From Macrolepiota albuminosa (lineage: Eukaryota > Basidiomycota > Agaricomycetes > Agaricales > Agaricaceae), in assembly GCA_027475525.1 (NCBI GenBank), contig JAMWFC010000051.1:2774616-2838615 (forward strand): a stretch of 64,000 nucleotides of DNA, read 5' to 3'. The notes under the pieces are model-generated. The model was given only the letters and a program-made list of their open reading frames with translations, ran no database searches and was not told the DNA's origin. Shown piece by piece: positions 10,094 to 20,964 of this stretch. Numbering within the stretch: the first letter of the stretch is position 1; every line of letters begins with the position of its first letter. The position numbers and the translations under genes are program-made.

Positions 10094-13000
10094 TTGGCGA
10101 CAATCACGGAGATGTAGCGCTAACGCTGGAATATGACCATTCTACTGGTCTTGTAAATGTTGTGTCTACCGCTTTTCTTGACAAAGAAGTTTTAACTACT
10201 CTATCCGCTACCGACGCTGAGCTTTCCCAGAAAAATCAAAACATTACCGACTCCTCTCTTGCCTACTTATACCTTACCGCTTCCGAATCCTTTCAAAACA
10301 TTGCGTCTACTGATACTTATCTCACTACCCTTCCCGGAGCCTCGTCTCCTGCCGTTCTTGGACTTGCCGCTCCACAGGCTATGATTCCCCTTTCCACCTC
10401 TGCATATAACCAAGCTAACGCTCCCAAAAGGAAAGGGGTTCAAGTCAAAAAGAAATATAAGCCAGTTGCGCTTAAAACAAAACCCGTCACTACGCACTCT
10501 CCCGAGACGTTTAGAATCGAGCGCCAGATCATTGGCGACCCTCTTGCCGACATGCCAACCTTATCACCAAATCCGCCACCCTTTCAGCCTATGGGACGTT
10601 TTACCGAGGAATGCCAACAACAATTCACGAAGGAGCATGACACAGGATTTTTGACCAAAGATGAGTTGAACGTCCTTACCGATCTCGTTGCTAAGCAAGA
10701 TAAAGCCTTTGCTTGGGAGGACTCGGAACGCGGCAGTCTACGTACAGACTTCTTCCCGCCTGTGGTGATCCCGACCATTCCTCACGTATCGTGGACTGAG
10801 CACAACCGACCGTTGCCGCCTGGAATTGAAGCCGAGGTCTGCCAAATCATTAGGACCAAGATTAAGGCTGGCGTCTACGAACCTTCCAATAGCTCTTACC
10901 GCTCCCAATGGTTTTGCGTCCTCAAAAAGAACGGCAATCTACGCAGAGTTTATAGTCTTGAGCCGCTGAATAGAGTTACAATACAACACTCTGGCGTACT
11001 GCCTTTCCCTGATCACGTTGCCAAGTCCTTTGCCAGGCGCATTTGTGGCGCCACCCTTGACCTTTACGTTGGCTACGATGAACGTCTGATACACCCTTCT
11101 TCCCGGGATCTCACTACTTTTCAAACTCTGTTTAGCGCCTTGCGCCTAGTCACCTTACCGATGGGCTGGACAAACTCAGTCCCTATATTCCATGACGACA
11201 TCACTTTTATCCTCCAACCCGAGATACCGCATAATGTCCTTAGCTTCATTGATGACGTTGGCGTCAAAGGCCCCAAAGACTGGCGACTCGTGAACGGCTT
11301 ACCGGCGACCCATCCTGAGAACCCCGACATTCGCTTAGCGCTATGGGAGTTTTTCCAGCTACTTAATCGAGTTCTACAACGTATGAAGTATAGCGGTGGA
11401 ACCTTTAGCGGCCACAAACTTCTCCTTTGCACGCCAAGGTTCAAAATACTTGGTCACATCTGCACTCCCGACGGTCGTGTTCCTGACGAGTCTTGCTTAG
11501 CACTCCTGAAGCGATGGGGTCCTTGCCGCGACTTATCTGAAGTTCGCGCCTTTCTTGGTACCGTTGGCGTTCTCAGGATATTCGTCAAGGATTTTGCCCA
11601 TCGCGCACATGCCCTTAACCAACTCACCCACACTAACGAGCCCTTCGAATTTGGGCCAGACCAGGTCACTGCACAACAAGATTTAGTAAGAGCCCTACAA
11701 GACGCCAAACCCCTAGTTCCAATCGACTATAGTTCTGCTGACCCTGTTATCTTGGCGGTAGATACCTCGTACATTGCCGTTGGCTACTTCTTGTGTCAGT
11801 GTCTTAGCGACAATCGGAAACAGCGATGCTGCAACCGCTTTGGGTCTATCACGCTAAACGACAGAGAGTCTCGCTACAGTCAGCCTAAGCTAGAGCTCTA
11901 TGGACTCTTCAAAGCCTTCTGGTCGCTAAAGATGTATTTGATTGGCGTACGGAACCTCATCGTTGAAGTCGACGCTAGGTACATCAAAGGCATGCTGCAG
12001 AATCCCGATATCCAGCCATCCGCTAGCATGAACCGGTGGGTAGTCGCCATCCTCATGTTTCACTTTGAGTTGGTACATGTCAAGAGCTCTTTCCACGGAC
12101 CAGATGGGCTCTCTAGGCGACTTCGGCAGCCTGGCGACCCAGCAGTAGATCCACAAGCTGATAGCGATTTTGAGGACTGGATCGACAGATTACACGGTTT
12201 TGTACACCTCATACAACAGCCAATCCCCCTATTACGATGGCAACAGCCTGCCAGCATCCTTCTACATCCCATTATCCCTTACCGCCCCGAGACCTTTAGC
12301 GCACCCCTCACATTTTACACGGCAAGCATTTTCAGTCAAAACTCGCCTCCAGTAAAAGTTGTACAAGAACCCCATCCGCTAAGAGAAGACAGTAGAAACC
12401 TTACCTACAATGCCGTTCCCCGATCCGCCAAGGCAAAGGCAGAAAACAGTCGCTTGTTAATAGTTGAACAATGGATACAAGACTTTAAGCGACCCGCAGG
12501 TCTTACCGACAAACAATACGCGACCTTTATCCGATATGCCACCCATTTCTTCTTTACTGACAACCGACTTTGGCGACGAAATCGAGATGGAGCTCACAAG
12601 CTGATCATCAAGCCAGAAAGTCGCTTACGAGTTCTGTGCGCCATGCATGACAAGCTAGGACATAGAGGTCTGTACGCTACCCAAGCGTCTTTGTTAGAAC
12701 GATTCTGGTGGCCACACGCTAGTGCCGACATCGCCTGGTACATTAGGACTTGCCACCTCTGCCAAATTCAACAAACACGCCAAGTACTCATACCACCAAC
12801 CATTGCAATGCCAGCTCCCCTCTTCAGCAAAGTTTACGTCGACACCATGCATATGCCCAAGTCTGGTCGCTACAAGTACATCATTCAAGGTCGTTGCTTG
12901 CTAATCCACTGGCCTGAATTTCGAATGCTCCAGAGAGAAAATACGGATGCGGTTGCCAAGTGGCTATTTGAGGACGTCATTTGCCGTTGGGGAGCGCTAA

Positions 13001-13815
13001 GAGAAATCGTCACGGATAACGGTGCGCCAATTATCAAAGCGCTAACATATCTCGCCAAGAAATACAACATTCACCACATTCGAGTATCTGGCTACAACAA
13101 GCGCGCCAATGGCCTGGTAGAGAGACCACACTTTGACGTTCGGCAAGCGCTCTTCAAGGCAGTCGATGGCGACGAGTCTCGTTGGAGCGAAGCGACCTAT
13201 TCAGTGTTCTGGTCGGAAAGAGTTACTATTCGTAAGCGCATGGGTTGTTCTCCCTATTACGCGGCTACTGGCACCCATCCGTTACTCCCTGCCGACATTA
13301 TAGAAGCGACCTACCTTCAGCCAGCCCCCAACAGTATCTTAGCGACTACCGATCTGATCGCCAGACGAGCTATTGATCTCCAGCAAAGGAAAGAAGATTT
13401 AGAGCGACTTCATGAGGTAGTCTTTAGCGCCCGTCGCCAAGCAGCCCTGCGATTCAAAACCGAGCATAGCACCACTATCAAAGACTACAACTTCCTGAGA
13501 GGAGCGCTAGTGCTTATGCACAACTCCAAAATCAAAACCTCATATGATAAAAAAATGCGCCCATGCTATCTAGGACCCTTGGTAGTTATCTCTTGTAACC
13601 GTGGAGGCGCTTACGTGCTCTGTGAATTAGATGGTTCAGTACTGCATCGACCTGTTGCCGCCTTTCACCTATTACCGTACCTCGCTAGGGAACAGATCGA
13701 CTTGCCGCTGGAAGCGCTAGATATTGACACCGCCAAGCTGAGAGAACTCGAAGAAACCGAATTATTAGACAATGATGACTTGCCGACTTTAGTTGAAGAA
13801 GAAGAAAATGATTAG
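10066..13815 (+). CDS. pol: pol of element A: reverse transcriptase, RNase H, integrase
   Basis: An open frame of 1249 codons starting at GTG 10066, with no early ATG, so it is probably reached by -1 frameshift from protease. RT: GATLDLYVGYDE near residue 327, LPMGWTNS near 365, catalytic FIDDV with aspartates 396-397. RNase H: D566 in LAVDTS, a glutamate near 610 in KLELYG, D near 636 in VEVDAR. Integrase: an HHCC finger with H near 861 and CHLC near 896, then D926, D984 and E1019, so the last two are 35 apart as in DD35E. A GPY/F-like module (GPLVVIS...AYVLCELDGS) follows; no chromodomain was seen. It lacks stops, but several substitutions against F (for example Arg to Cys or Gln) suggest ageing. 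Confidence 0.93.
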   Translation: MFSQTIEEVIGDNHGDVALTLEYDHSTGLVNVVSTAFLDKEVLTTLSATDAELSQKNQNITDSSLAYLYLTASESFQNIASTDTYLTTLPGASSPAVLGLAAPQAMIPLSTSAYNQANAPKRKGVQVKKKYKPVALKTKPVTTHSPETFRIERQIIGDPLADMPTLSPNPPPFQPMGRFTEECQQQFTKEHDTGFLTKDELNVLTDLVAKQDKAFAWEDSERGSLRTDFFPPVVIPTIPHVSWTEHNRPLPPGIEAEVCQIIRTKIKAGVYEPSNSSYRSQWFCVLKKNGNLRRVYSLEPLNRVTIQHSGVLPFPDHVAKSFARRICGATLDLYVGYDERLIHPSSRDLTTFQTLFSALRLVTLPMGWTNSVPIFHDDITFILQPEIPHNVLSFIDDVGVKGPKDWRLVNGLPATHPENPDIRLALWEFFQLLNRVLQRMKYSGGTFSGHKLLLCTPRFKILGHICTPDGRVPDESCLALLKRWGPCRDLSEVRAFLGTVGVLRIFVKDFAHRAHALNQLTHTNEPFEFGPDQVTAQQDLVRALQDAKPLVPIDYSSADPVILAVDTSYIAVGYFLCQCLSDNRKQRCCNRFGSITLNDRESRYSQPKLELYGLFKAFWSLKMYLIGVRNLIVEVDARYIKGMLQNPDIQPSASMNRWVVAILMFHFELVHVKSSFHGPDGLSRRLRQPGDPAVDPQADSDFEDWIDRLHGFVHLIQQPIPLLRWQQPASILLHPIIPYRPETFSAPLTFYTASIFSQNSPPVKVVQEPHPLREDSRNLTYNAVPRSAKAKAENSRLLIVEQWIQDFKRPAGLTDKQYATFIRYATHFFFTDNRLWRRNRDGAHKLIIKPESRLRVLCAMHDKLGHRGLYATQASLLERFWWPHASADIAWYIRTCHLCQIQQTRQVLIPPTIAMPAPLFSKVYVDTMHMPKSGRYKYIIQGRCLLIHWPEFRMLQRENTDAVAKWLFEDVICRWGALREIVTDNGAPIIKALTYLAKKYNIHHIRVSGYNKRANGLVERPHFDVRQALFKAVDGDESRWSEATYSVFWSERVTIRKRMGCSPYYAATGTHPLLPADIIEATYLQPAPNSILATTDLIARRAIDLQQRKEDLERLHEVVFSARRQAALRFKTEHSTTIKDYNFLRGALVLMHNSKIKTSYDKKMRPCYLGPLVVISCNRGGAYVLCELDGSVLHRPVAAFHLLPYLAREQIDLPLEALDIDTAKLRELEETELLDNDDLPTLVEEEEND

Positions 13816-14246
13816 AAAAGAATATATTGATGAGCTTCCTTTTTCTATTACTTATCTTACATATCTTTCTTGCCGATACTTACTGTACTATATCCAACAG
13901 ACAATTCCTTAAGTAGCCAAGTCGCAGCGCTAGCATGTCGCCAACGCTTAGCGCCCTGCGCAACTCTTGCCAAGGGTTTTTCGCTATGATGATTTACTGA
14001 GCGTTTCCCTTTTTCTCAAAAATTTGTCCAAGTCCCACACTTACTCCTCCTCTTGCTAAAACCTGCCTTAGAATACTTGCCGCTTGCTTTCTCTGTACTT
14101 TACTTTTTTTGCTCTATGCTGTTGCGCTAACTCAGAACATGAGACTTATCAGTCCACTCGGCAAGGATCCGGCAAAAACATTTATAAAACAAGTCGGCAA
14201 AAGGAATATATATTTACATAAACGGCCTATCTACGCTAAGGTCCGT
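13816..14246. other. Convergent intergenic region, pol and gene 1 of element A
   Basis: No gene was recognised. It holds the 3' ends of pol (plus) and gene 1 (minus). A motif shared with B, C and F lies at 13981-14017. Confidence 0.6.
13981..14017 (+). promoter_or_regulatory. Conserved inter-gene motif, copy in A
   Basis: The core GATGATTTACTGAGCGTTTC followed by CC and a T-rich run is nearly the same at 24833, 40402 and 59202, always in the same orientation relative to the element and 140-240 bases downstream of the gene 1 stop. The flanking noncoding DNA is much less alike. Its role is unknown; a 3'-end or RNA-packaging signal is possible. Confidence 0.6.
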
Positions 14247-16644
14247 TTACTTGCTAACATTGTCCATCAAGAGGGAGTCGTCTGTAACAGGCAGGGAGGG
14301 ATCGCGAAGAGGAAGGAGGTCGCCAGGCAGAATGTTATTGGCGGTTTGCCAATCCATAGCAGCTTGGCAATCGTCCTGGTAGTCGTGAAGGACGCAAAGG
14401 CTACAACCCAAATTGGAGTAACGCAACCTCAGCGCCATCAGTTGACCTCGGACTCGTTCCCGCTCCCGACTCATAGTCGCCTCCATCGTTGCCGCTCTCC
14501 GGGAATAGCGCTCCAACATGTCACGAGGATTAAGCGCTATAACCGGGTAAATGAGGTCCTGCCCCAGCCACTGGAAAGCGTCGCCAGTCACTGTCAGTTC
14601 TGGTTGAGGGGTCCAGGCAGGATTGACCCTGGCAATCACGGGGCGCCTAGGCTCCAGTCCGGTAACGTCTTCAGGATCTGACACCTCCCAGGGGGCGACG
14701 TTACCGTAAGGCGGTAGCCACCGCCACTCAGGCTCCTCTCTGGTAACTCCAGCCACTCCCTCCCCTTCTCCCGCTACCACCTCCTTGGCGGGGGCCTCCT
14801 CCTCATCACTGTCGTGCTTGGTCGCCAAGGTCTCCTCTGGCTCCCCCTCCACGTCCTCGTCACCTGCCATTGCCGGGGGGCTTCCTTCTCCCAGGGTTGT
14901 CGCCACCGTAGGTTCCGCCTCTTGGGGCCCTTCCCTTGGCGGCGCGTCCATTACCGCGTCGTCCTCGTCGACGGTCGGCAGAGAAGCCCCTCTCAAGTGA
15001 ATGGGGGAAAGCAACTTGCTGGGCCCGGCTTCAGTATCCCTTGCCAGTAAGCGACTGGCAGCAAGCGCCTTCTCCAACTCCTCCATCTCTACGTCTTCGG
15101 GGGCAGAGGGAGGAGACTCTACCCGCGCACGTTTGGCCTTGCCCTTCCCCTTGGCAGGCGAAGGGACTTGTTGTTTTGTAGGGACCGTAGTCCCTTGGCG
15201 CTCTCTGGCGCTGCGGTTGCCGACAGTTTTGTTTTCGTCCCCTTGACGCGTCGGCAGCGCCAGGGAACTCTTGCTAATTGCGGCCGCGAAGCCAGCGGCC
15301 TGCTTCTTCCTCTCCTCCCTCGACAAACTCCCGCGCCCTCCTGACGAGTACGGCACGCTTGAAAGTGCGCTCCACTACCGTGTTGGGAGCTCCACCGTGT
15401 TCACAACTCTTAGCGCCGTCCAGAGTGCAAGCCCTCTTCAGCGTACCACACCGGTAGCAGGGCTGGCCACCAGTAGGGTACCAACACCCCTCTGGGTCAT
15501 TGTCGGCCCAGCACTTGTTGCACTATAAGAATGTTAGCATGAGCGGTAAGGAAAGTCAAAGTACTTACCGCTCCTTGAGAGTCCTTGAACTCTCGTCTTA
15601 CTGCTGGGCTTGCCGTCTTCTTGTCCTTCATCTCTGGCAAGACCACCCCCGCCTCCATTCCTTCATCCAAAACCACTTCGTCTCGTCGCGCTACCAGCAA
15701 ACCCTTCAGCTCTGCATCGCTAAAGGAAGTTTGCGTTGGCACCTATCAACTGGTTGGTTAGGAGGGAAAGTATCTTGGTGTAACCGACGTACCGTGTAAC
15801 AAGGGGCGGCAGCTTTGCGAGACTTAGAATGGGATAAACGATAGGCACCAGCGGTAACAACGCACAAACTTACCTTCTTTTTCAACGTCTTGCCAGGCTT
15901 GACTGGAGAGCCCGATTTGCTTGCCGGCAGTGCTGGGCTTTGGGCACTACCGGCGCGGGAATCCTTCCCACCAGACACCTGCCTCCTTGCAATTGGCAAC
16001 CTCTCGCTGGCGACCAGGGTCTCGCCAACGACCTCTCGCTCCTCCAAGGCCTTGGTCCTCTCCTTGGCGTCACGGGAGGCCTCTTCCAGCACACTCTCAT
16101 GAATGGCCGCCATCTCAGCGTCCACCTGCAAATTAGCAAGAGGCGCTAACACCTCTTGTTTGCTATGGGGAGACAGATCAGACCATAGCTAAGTTAGAAA
16201 TCAAAAATCAGAGATACTTACTCAGGCACGGGAGCGCTTACCGTCATCGGCAAGGCGCCAGAGAGGATGTCCTCTAATTTGTCCTCAATGGTCGGGACGG
16301 GAGGAGGCGCCTAGAAAATCGGTTAGCTAGCGACGCGGCAAGCAACTATAAAGACTTACAAAGCGAGAGAAGGGACCCAGCCACTCAGACCCCAGAATAT
16401 CAATATACCGCACCCGGCACCACTCCCGCACCTCAATTTCCCTGTCTCAGCCTACGCCAAGAACACGAACTTCGTACCAGCGCTCTAACAACTTCATTAC
16501 CGCAATAACTAAATTTGAAGGCGCCTCCGCACCCACACCCTCGATGCGCTTAATAAAATTGTTCGCCTTAGCGATGTAGGCGGAGGCGGCGTCTTGAGCC
16601 TCGCAAGATGGGACTGGGGGCGGAGTTGGAATACGGAAGGACAT
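14247..16644 (-). pseudogene. Antisense gene 1 of element A (zinc-cluster-like), broken
   Basis: This is the same gene as 56734-58974 in element F. Exon 1 starts at ATG 16644 (MSFRIPTPPP) and has an in-frame TGA at 16447-16449 where F has Trp. Later exons are recognisable at about 16100-15890, 15830-15800, 15742-15570 and from 15522. The last one carries the cysteine cluster C-x2-C-x8-C-x8-C-x2-C-x6-C (CNKCWADNDPEGC). A one-base length change near 15320 shifts the frame before the acidic, low-complexity region. The C-terminal domain ends with DWQTANNILPGDLLPL. It lies opposite to gag-pol between pol and the 3' LTR. Function unknown; no match to env was seen. Confidence 0.75.
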
Positions 16645-16777
16645 ATTTTAATTTTTGAGCGCCAGGAAAAGATGGGGAGAAGAAACGAAGTCCAAACTCA
16701 TGCGCCAGGACTATAAACAAAATCTCAAGAATGCACGGACCACCTGTCACAAAAGCGGTAACGGTAACTATATTTGG

Positions 16778-16813
16778 TGACTGAGGACAGTCAATTTTTC
16801 AGTTGGGGGGAGA
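16778..16813 (+). promoter_or_regulatory. Polypurine tract with inverted repeat, element A
   Basis: The perfect hairpin TGACTG-AGGA-CAGTCA is followed by AATTTTTCAGTTGGGGGGAG and an A, directly abutting the LTR at 16814. The purine run fits the plus-strand primer site. The whole 36 bases recur unchanged in B, C, E and F, and they lie upstream of antisense gene 1. Confidence 0.88.
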
Positions 16814-17481
16814 TGATAGGACCCCATACAGGATCAGCGCATCAACGGCAGGCTGCGGCAATGCGGCACGGGCTCGGGATACCTTAGCGCGCGCTAACTA
16901 ACTAATTTTGGCAATATTTGACGGCCGTGCATGGCAAGAAGCAGATCCAATCAGTGATAGCGCTGACGGCAGCAAGAATGACAACTGACAAATGGCATCA
17001 GTCACTGACGACAGCGCTTAGCGAGAAGCCTGATGATCTATCAAAAACTGACAGACAGCTTGGCGTTTGACCTTGGCGTCTGACACCGCTTAGCGCCTCA
17101 ATCTGGCACCTGACATCGCTAAGCATTTTGGACAGACAGAAGGGTGATGGATTGATGGTTTAGCTTCGCGATCTGTCGCCTGGCGTTGCTAAGGCTCTTG
17201 AATGGACGATAGGGATCTGAAACCATTGGAGCTACCCCTATGAGATTTTCTAGTTTACCGCACTTTGGCAATGGTTGGTCACTGGCGACGGTGAACTCCT
17301 TGTAGTATATAAAGTACTTACCGACTTGTACATACCCATTGAATAATAGACCAGAGTTTACCACTCCCCTTTCTTCAGTCTCCCTTACGCTCGAGAGCTC
17401 ATTTATGGTCGGCAATGTCGAACTCATCGGCAGTTACAGACGCTCGCCAACACTCGACACATTCGCGCCTTGCAGCTACGG
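16814..17481 (+). repeat. 3' LTR of element A, first 668 bases
   Basis: Begins TGATAGGACCCC after the polypurine tract and follows A's 5' LTR until CAGCTACGG, where element E's LTR starts. The missing last 270 bases or so are expected on E's far side, outside the window. Confidence 0.88.
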
Positions 17482-18523
17482 TGATGACGCCAACTGTGGT
17501 TGGGTGCGCTAGACGTATACGCAGTACAACGCTGTCTCCAGCGCCTGGCATACAGGTTTGTGAGGAGTTCTGGCAGGGTCCCGGTGTGCTCGAGCAGAGG
17601 TAATAGGGCGATGCGCTAGACAATAGTGCCTCGGATGCTACCTAGCAAGTGGTAAGCATCGTAGTTTTGGAGAGGTTATAGAGAAATAAACAAATAGCGC
17701 AGCGTAGCGTGCCTGTAGGTGGCACCGTAAATGACGAAGACGAGATAGACGAAGCTAGCGCTGAACTTGGTGACAAAGTCAGGCAGTGCTAGCGCAATTT
17801 GAACGCTAAGTGTAACTGGGTGTTCAAGAGGTTACGATTCGTTGTTATATACATGGCAAGTAGCTAGTTTTTATACTATGCGCTACGGTATTTCCAAAAT
17901 AAGTCCATTGACGGCGCTACCAATTAGCGCCTCTCTTTGTGACTGTAGCTAACGGCCACTTGTCAACGGCGACCTGCAGCACATGGGTGACGGCGACCAA
18001 CGGCGACTCTAAAACTACTTAGAAGTGGTACAAGTTTGCTCACTTTTGATGTAATTTAATTGGCCATGCCATCCCGGGGTATGATCGGGGAATCCTCGAC
18101 AGACGCCGTGAGCGCTAATTCTGGCGCTAAACATTGTACCATCTTTTGATAGATTTAAATGTCGGGTCTGCGTGTATCCTGTCTCGTCGTCATTGATTCC
18201 TTTAGACTTCTGATTGAGGTGCCTCGGTGATTGACAGCGCCAGTTGCTAACTTCTTTCAGTACTGATCGGGGTTTGGTCAGAGTCACCTCCCACCGTTGT
18301 GCTAGCGCTATGAGTTCTGGGCCTTCTTGGTCTTCAAAGTAACTGAGTGGAGGGCGCTGAGGAGCTGATACTGGTGATTGAGATGAATGGATAAGTCTTG
18401 CCATAGAGCGCCTGCGCTAGGGCTGCTCTGTACCCAAGGCTGGTCGCTAGAGTCTCTAGTGTGTCAAGTGTTGGTCGGCCTATAATGTCCCTTGATGCGC
18501 TCAGTCCGAGTAGAAGCCTATCA
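17482..18523 (-). repeat. 3' LTR of element E (family 1)
   Basis: Plus-strand TGATGACGCCAACTG to AAGCCTATCA, i.e. a minus-strand LTR TGATAGGCTTCT to GGCGTCATCA. At 1042 bp it is diverged from the 1070-1071-bp LTRs of B and C, in keeping with greater age. Confidence 0.88.
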
Positions 18524-18559
18524 TCTCCCCCCAACTGAAAAATTGACTGTCCTCAGTCA
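18524..18559 (-). promoter_or_regulatory. Polypurine tract block of element E
   Basis: The same 36 bases as at 16778, on the minus strand, abutting the LTR. A TATAAA at 18613-18618 follows, 52 bases before the gene 1 ATG, so the block also forms part of the gene 1 upstream region. Confidence 0.88.
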
Positions 18560-18669
18560 AACACCGTCATTAATTTGACTGCGCTACGGTCCGTATAATG
18601 CCGCCGGCACGTTATAAAAGTCGTTTTCAGCACTTCACCTTCCTGTGTTTTCCTTCCCATCTTTTCAGC

Positions 18670-20795
18670 ATGTCCACTCCTTTCGATGCTTCTGCTCTCC
18701 GCAATTTCCTGGCTAAGGCCTCCTATTTATTTGATTGCGCTAAGTCTGTCGGTCCCGCCGATGCGCCACAAACCGTTCCTGGCATTATGCAACTCTATCG
18801 GCGCTGGCTCGTGGTCCGCGGCTCCGACAGTTCCTGGGAGCGGGGTGACGAGGTTCGCAAGTGGTGTGTGGCCCGGTACCATGAGTACGAAGGTGCTGAT
18901 TGGTTGTGCTCTTTCGCGGACCTTTTTGTAAGTTTCTAAGCTTGATTTTGGCTTTGTGGCGCTAAGGTTCAGCGCCCATACTAGGCTCCCTCCTTATCCA
19001 ACGAGATCGACACATTGTTTGATTTTGGCTTTGTGGCGCTAAGGTTCAGCGCCCATACTAGGCTCCCTCCTTATCCAACGAGATCGACACATTGTTGGCT
19101 AGTACCAAGGTCAGCGAGGTAAGTTCTTCCTTTTCTTCCCCCTTTTTCCACTGTTAATCCTTGAGCAGTCAGTTGCCACGTCTCCCACCGTCGCCAGTCT
19201 TCCTACTGCCCCCTCGGCCTCTACTGTCCCTTCTGTCTCTACCGCCCCTCCTTCTTTGACTTCTGTTCCGCCTCCTTCCATTCTTGGCAGCCCTTTTTGT
19301 GGCGCTGCTTCTTCCACTCGCCCTGCCCCAAGCACTGCTTCTCTCGTTTGCACTGCCCCTCCCCATCCGGCCATCAAACGTATTGCCGTTTCTTGTAGCA
19401 AGCCATGACTCGGCCCAACGCGCCCAACTTCCCATGGTCCTCCATGTAATTTCGCCATTGTTATTGAACGAGCGCCCCCTGCTCGTGCTAGTTCTCCCAA
19501 ACGCACCGTGTGTTCCTTCCCTATCTTCCTTACTCCATTTTTCTGACTTCTCCCCTTCCAGATCAATCTCCCTGCTCGTGTTCCCCCTTTGTATGTCGTA
19601 AGTGCTTTGCTCGTTGTCGCTAGACTTTAGCGCCTAAATGTTAATGTTGATAGGCTAACCAGACCATGTTCACCGACGTGGAGCTTCGCGACCTTTTGCG
19701 TCTTCGCTGTGATACTACTGTCATTGATACCGGCATCCCGGCTGGTGTCCAAGTACTGGGCAGCAAGAAGAAGGTTACCGTTGCGCCCTTGGAGCGTCGC
19801 GCGTTTAGGGCAAAGATTGGCGCGGTAAGCACTGGTTTGCCCATTAGTAGGTTCATGCTGTTGCTGACTTCTTTCTTAGTGTGACAAGTGTTGGTCTAAG
19901 AACGATCCTGAGGGCTGCTGGTTTCCTACTGCCTCTCTGCCTTGCTATCAGTGCGATGCGTTGAAACGAGGTTGCGCCTTCAACGGGATTTGTACTCGTG
20001 AACGTGGTAGGGACGCCATTATGCAAAGGAACTATGAGCGCGTGGTGTTGGTTCGTAACGCCCAGGCCTTCGTGCTGCAGCAACGTAATCTGGCGGCTAC
20101 TCACCAACCCACAGTAATCAGCGCAGCCAGCCTGGCGCTGCTGACTACCCAGGATGGTACCACCGTGGTGGCACCTTTTGCTCGCTCTCCTCGTCGTCCC
20201 GTTCTTTCAAAACGTAAGCCTGTTGTTGCGTCTCCTGGCAAGAGCCCTGGTAAGCGCCGCGAGCTAGCGCCTGCTACGCCTGTGGTTTTGTCTTCGACCG
20301 AGTCTTCTATGGATGAGGGGGAGGGCACTGAGAGGGATGCCGAGGGAGAGAATGATGATGAAGCTGAGCCCGTTGTTGATGCTAATGCGCTGTTGGTGGT
20401 ACGTGCTCTCCTGCTTCGCCTTACTCCCCCTATCGCCACTAACCCTCGTCAGAGTGGCCCCAGTGGTAACCAGTACACATTTTCCTAACTTCTTTTTCTT
20501 CGCATGCTAACTTCTTGACTGATAGGTCTCCCACTCCTGTTCCCGCCGTAGTGGCTATCCTTGCTGCCGAAGATGTCGTTATGTCTGACGCTGGCGCTAC
20601 CCCTGCCCCTGAGTTGGTTGCGGCTAGCGACACTCCCGTTGCTCTCCCTATTACTCCATCCCTTACTCCTCCCCACAGCTCCTCTTCTTTTCCTAGTAGC
20701 CGCGAGACTTCTGCGGCGCCGGAGTCTGAAGGAACCCTGGTGCCGGAAGGTGAGCGTTGTCGCCGCTGGAGATACTTGCCTCCCTACGGCACCCA
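18670..20795 (+). pseudogene. Antisense gene 1 of element E, C-terminus deleted
   Basis: Exon 1 18670-18927 (MSTPFDASALRNF, 86 codons) ends at GTAAGT, and exon 2 follows near 19000-19120 within a 77-bp duplication. A Pro/Ser/Thr-rich exon comes next. Another exon starts before the ATG at 19668 (MFTDVELRDLLRL). The exon from 19881 carries the intact cluster CDKCWSKNDPEGC...CYQCDALKRGC. After YLPPYG near 20790 the sequence jumps to the upstream region of gene 2, so the C-terminal domain and the inter-gene motif found in B and C are missing here (a deletion of about 0.85 kb by comparison with B). Confidence 0.75.
18942..19095. repeat. 77-bp tandem duplication in gene 1 of E
   Basis: Copies 18942-19018 and 19019-19095 appear identical. 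They cover the intron 1 and exon 2 boundary; B and C have one copy. Confidence 0.92.
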
Positions 20796-20898
20796 GAATA
20801 AGTTAAATGCTTCTGATTGGCTAGCGCTCCTGTTAGGGTCCTGGCTCCTTGAGAAAAGTCCTCCCACGCTGTCGCTAATCGAAACACTTCCCATGTCC

Positions 20899-20964
20899 TA
20901 TAAATTACTTATGCATCAACTTGATTCCATCAGTCTTCACGATGGCCATCCCATCTGGTTGCGT
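20899..20964 (+). other. Gene 2 start of element E, split from the rest by element B
   Basis: TATAAA at 20899 lies 43 bases before an ATG at 20942, as in gene 2 of B and C. Seven codons later element B begins; the last four bases, GCGT, are repeated at 47599 as target-site duplication. The gene continues at 47603. Confidence 0.7.

Larger units (their letters stand above)
5573..17481 (+). mobile_element. Element A: Ty3/gypsy retrotransposon with one antisense gene
   Basis: Order: 5' LTR 5573-6585, primer-binding site, gag, a solo LTR of another family, protease, intact pol 10066-13815, antisense gene 1 (16644 to 14247), polypurine block, then the first 668 bases of the 3' LTR, cut by element E at 17482. 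Gag, protease and gene 1 carry nonsense changes, so only pol keeps a full frame. The PR-RT-RH-IN order places it in Ty3/gypsy. Confidence 0.9.

Noticed and set aside
14247..16644. Calling the antisense genes envelope genes
   Set aside because: No signal peptide, membrane segment or fusion motif was seen, and they are opposite to gag-pol with introns.
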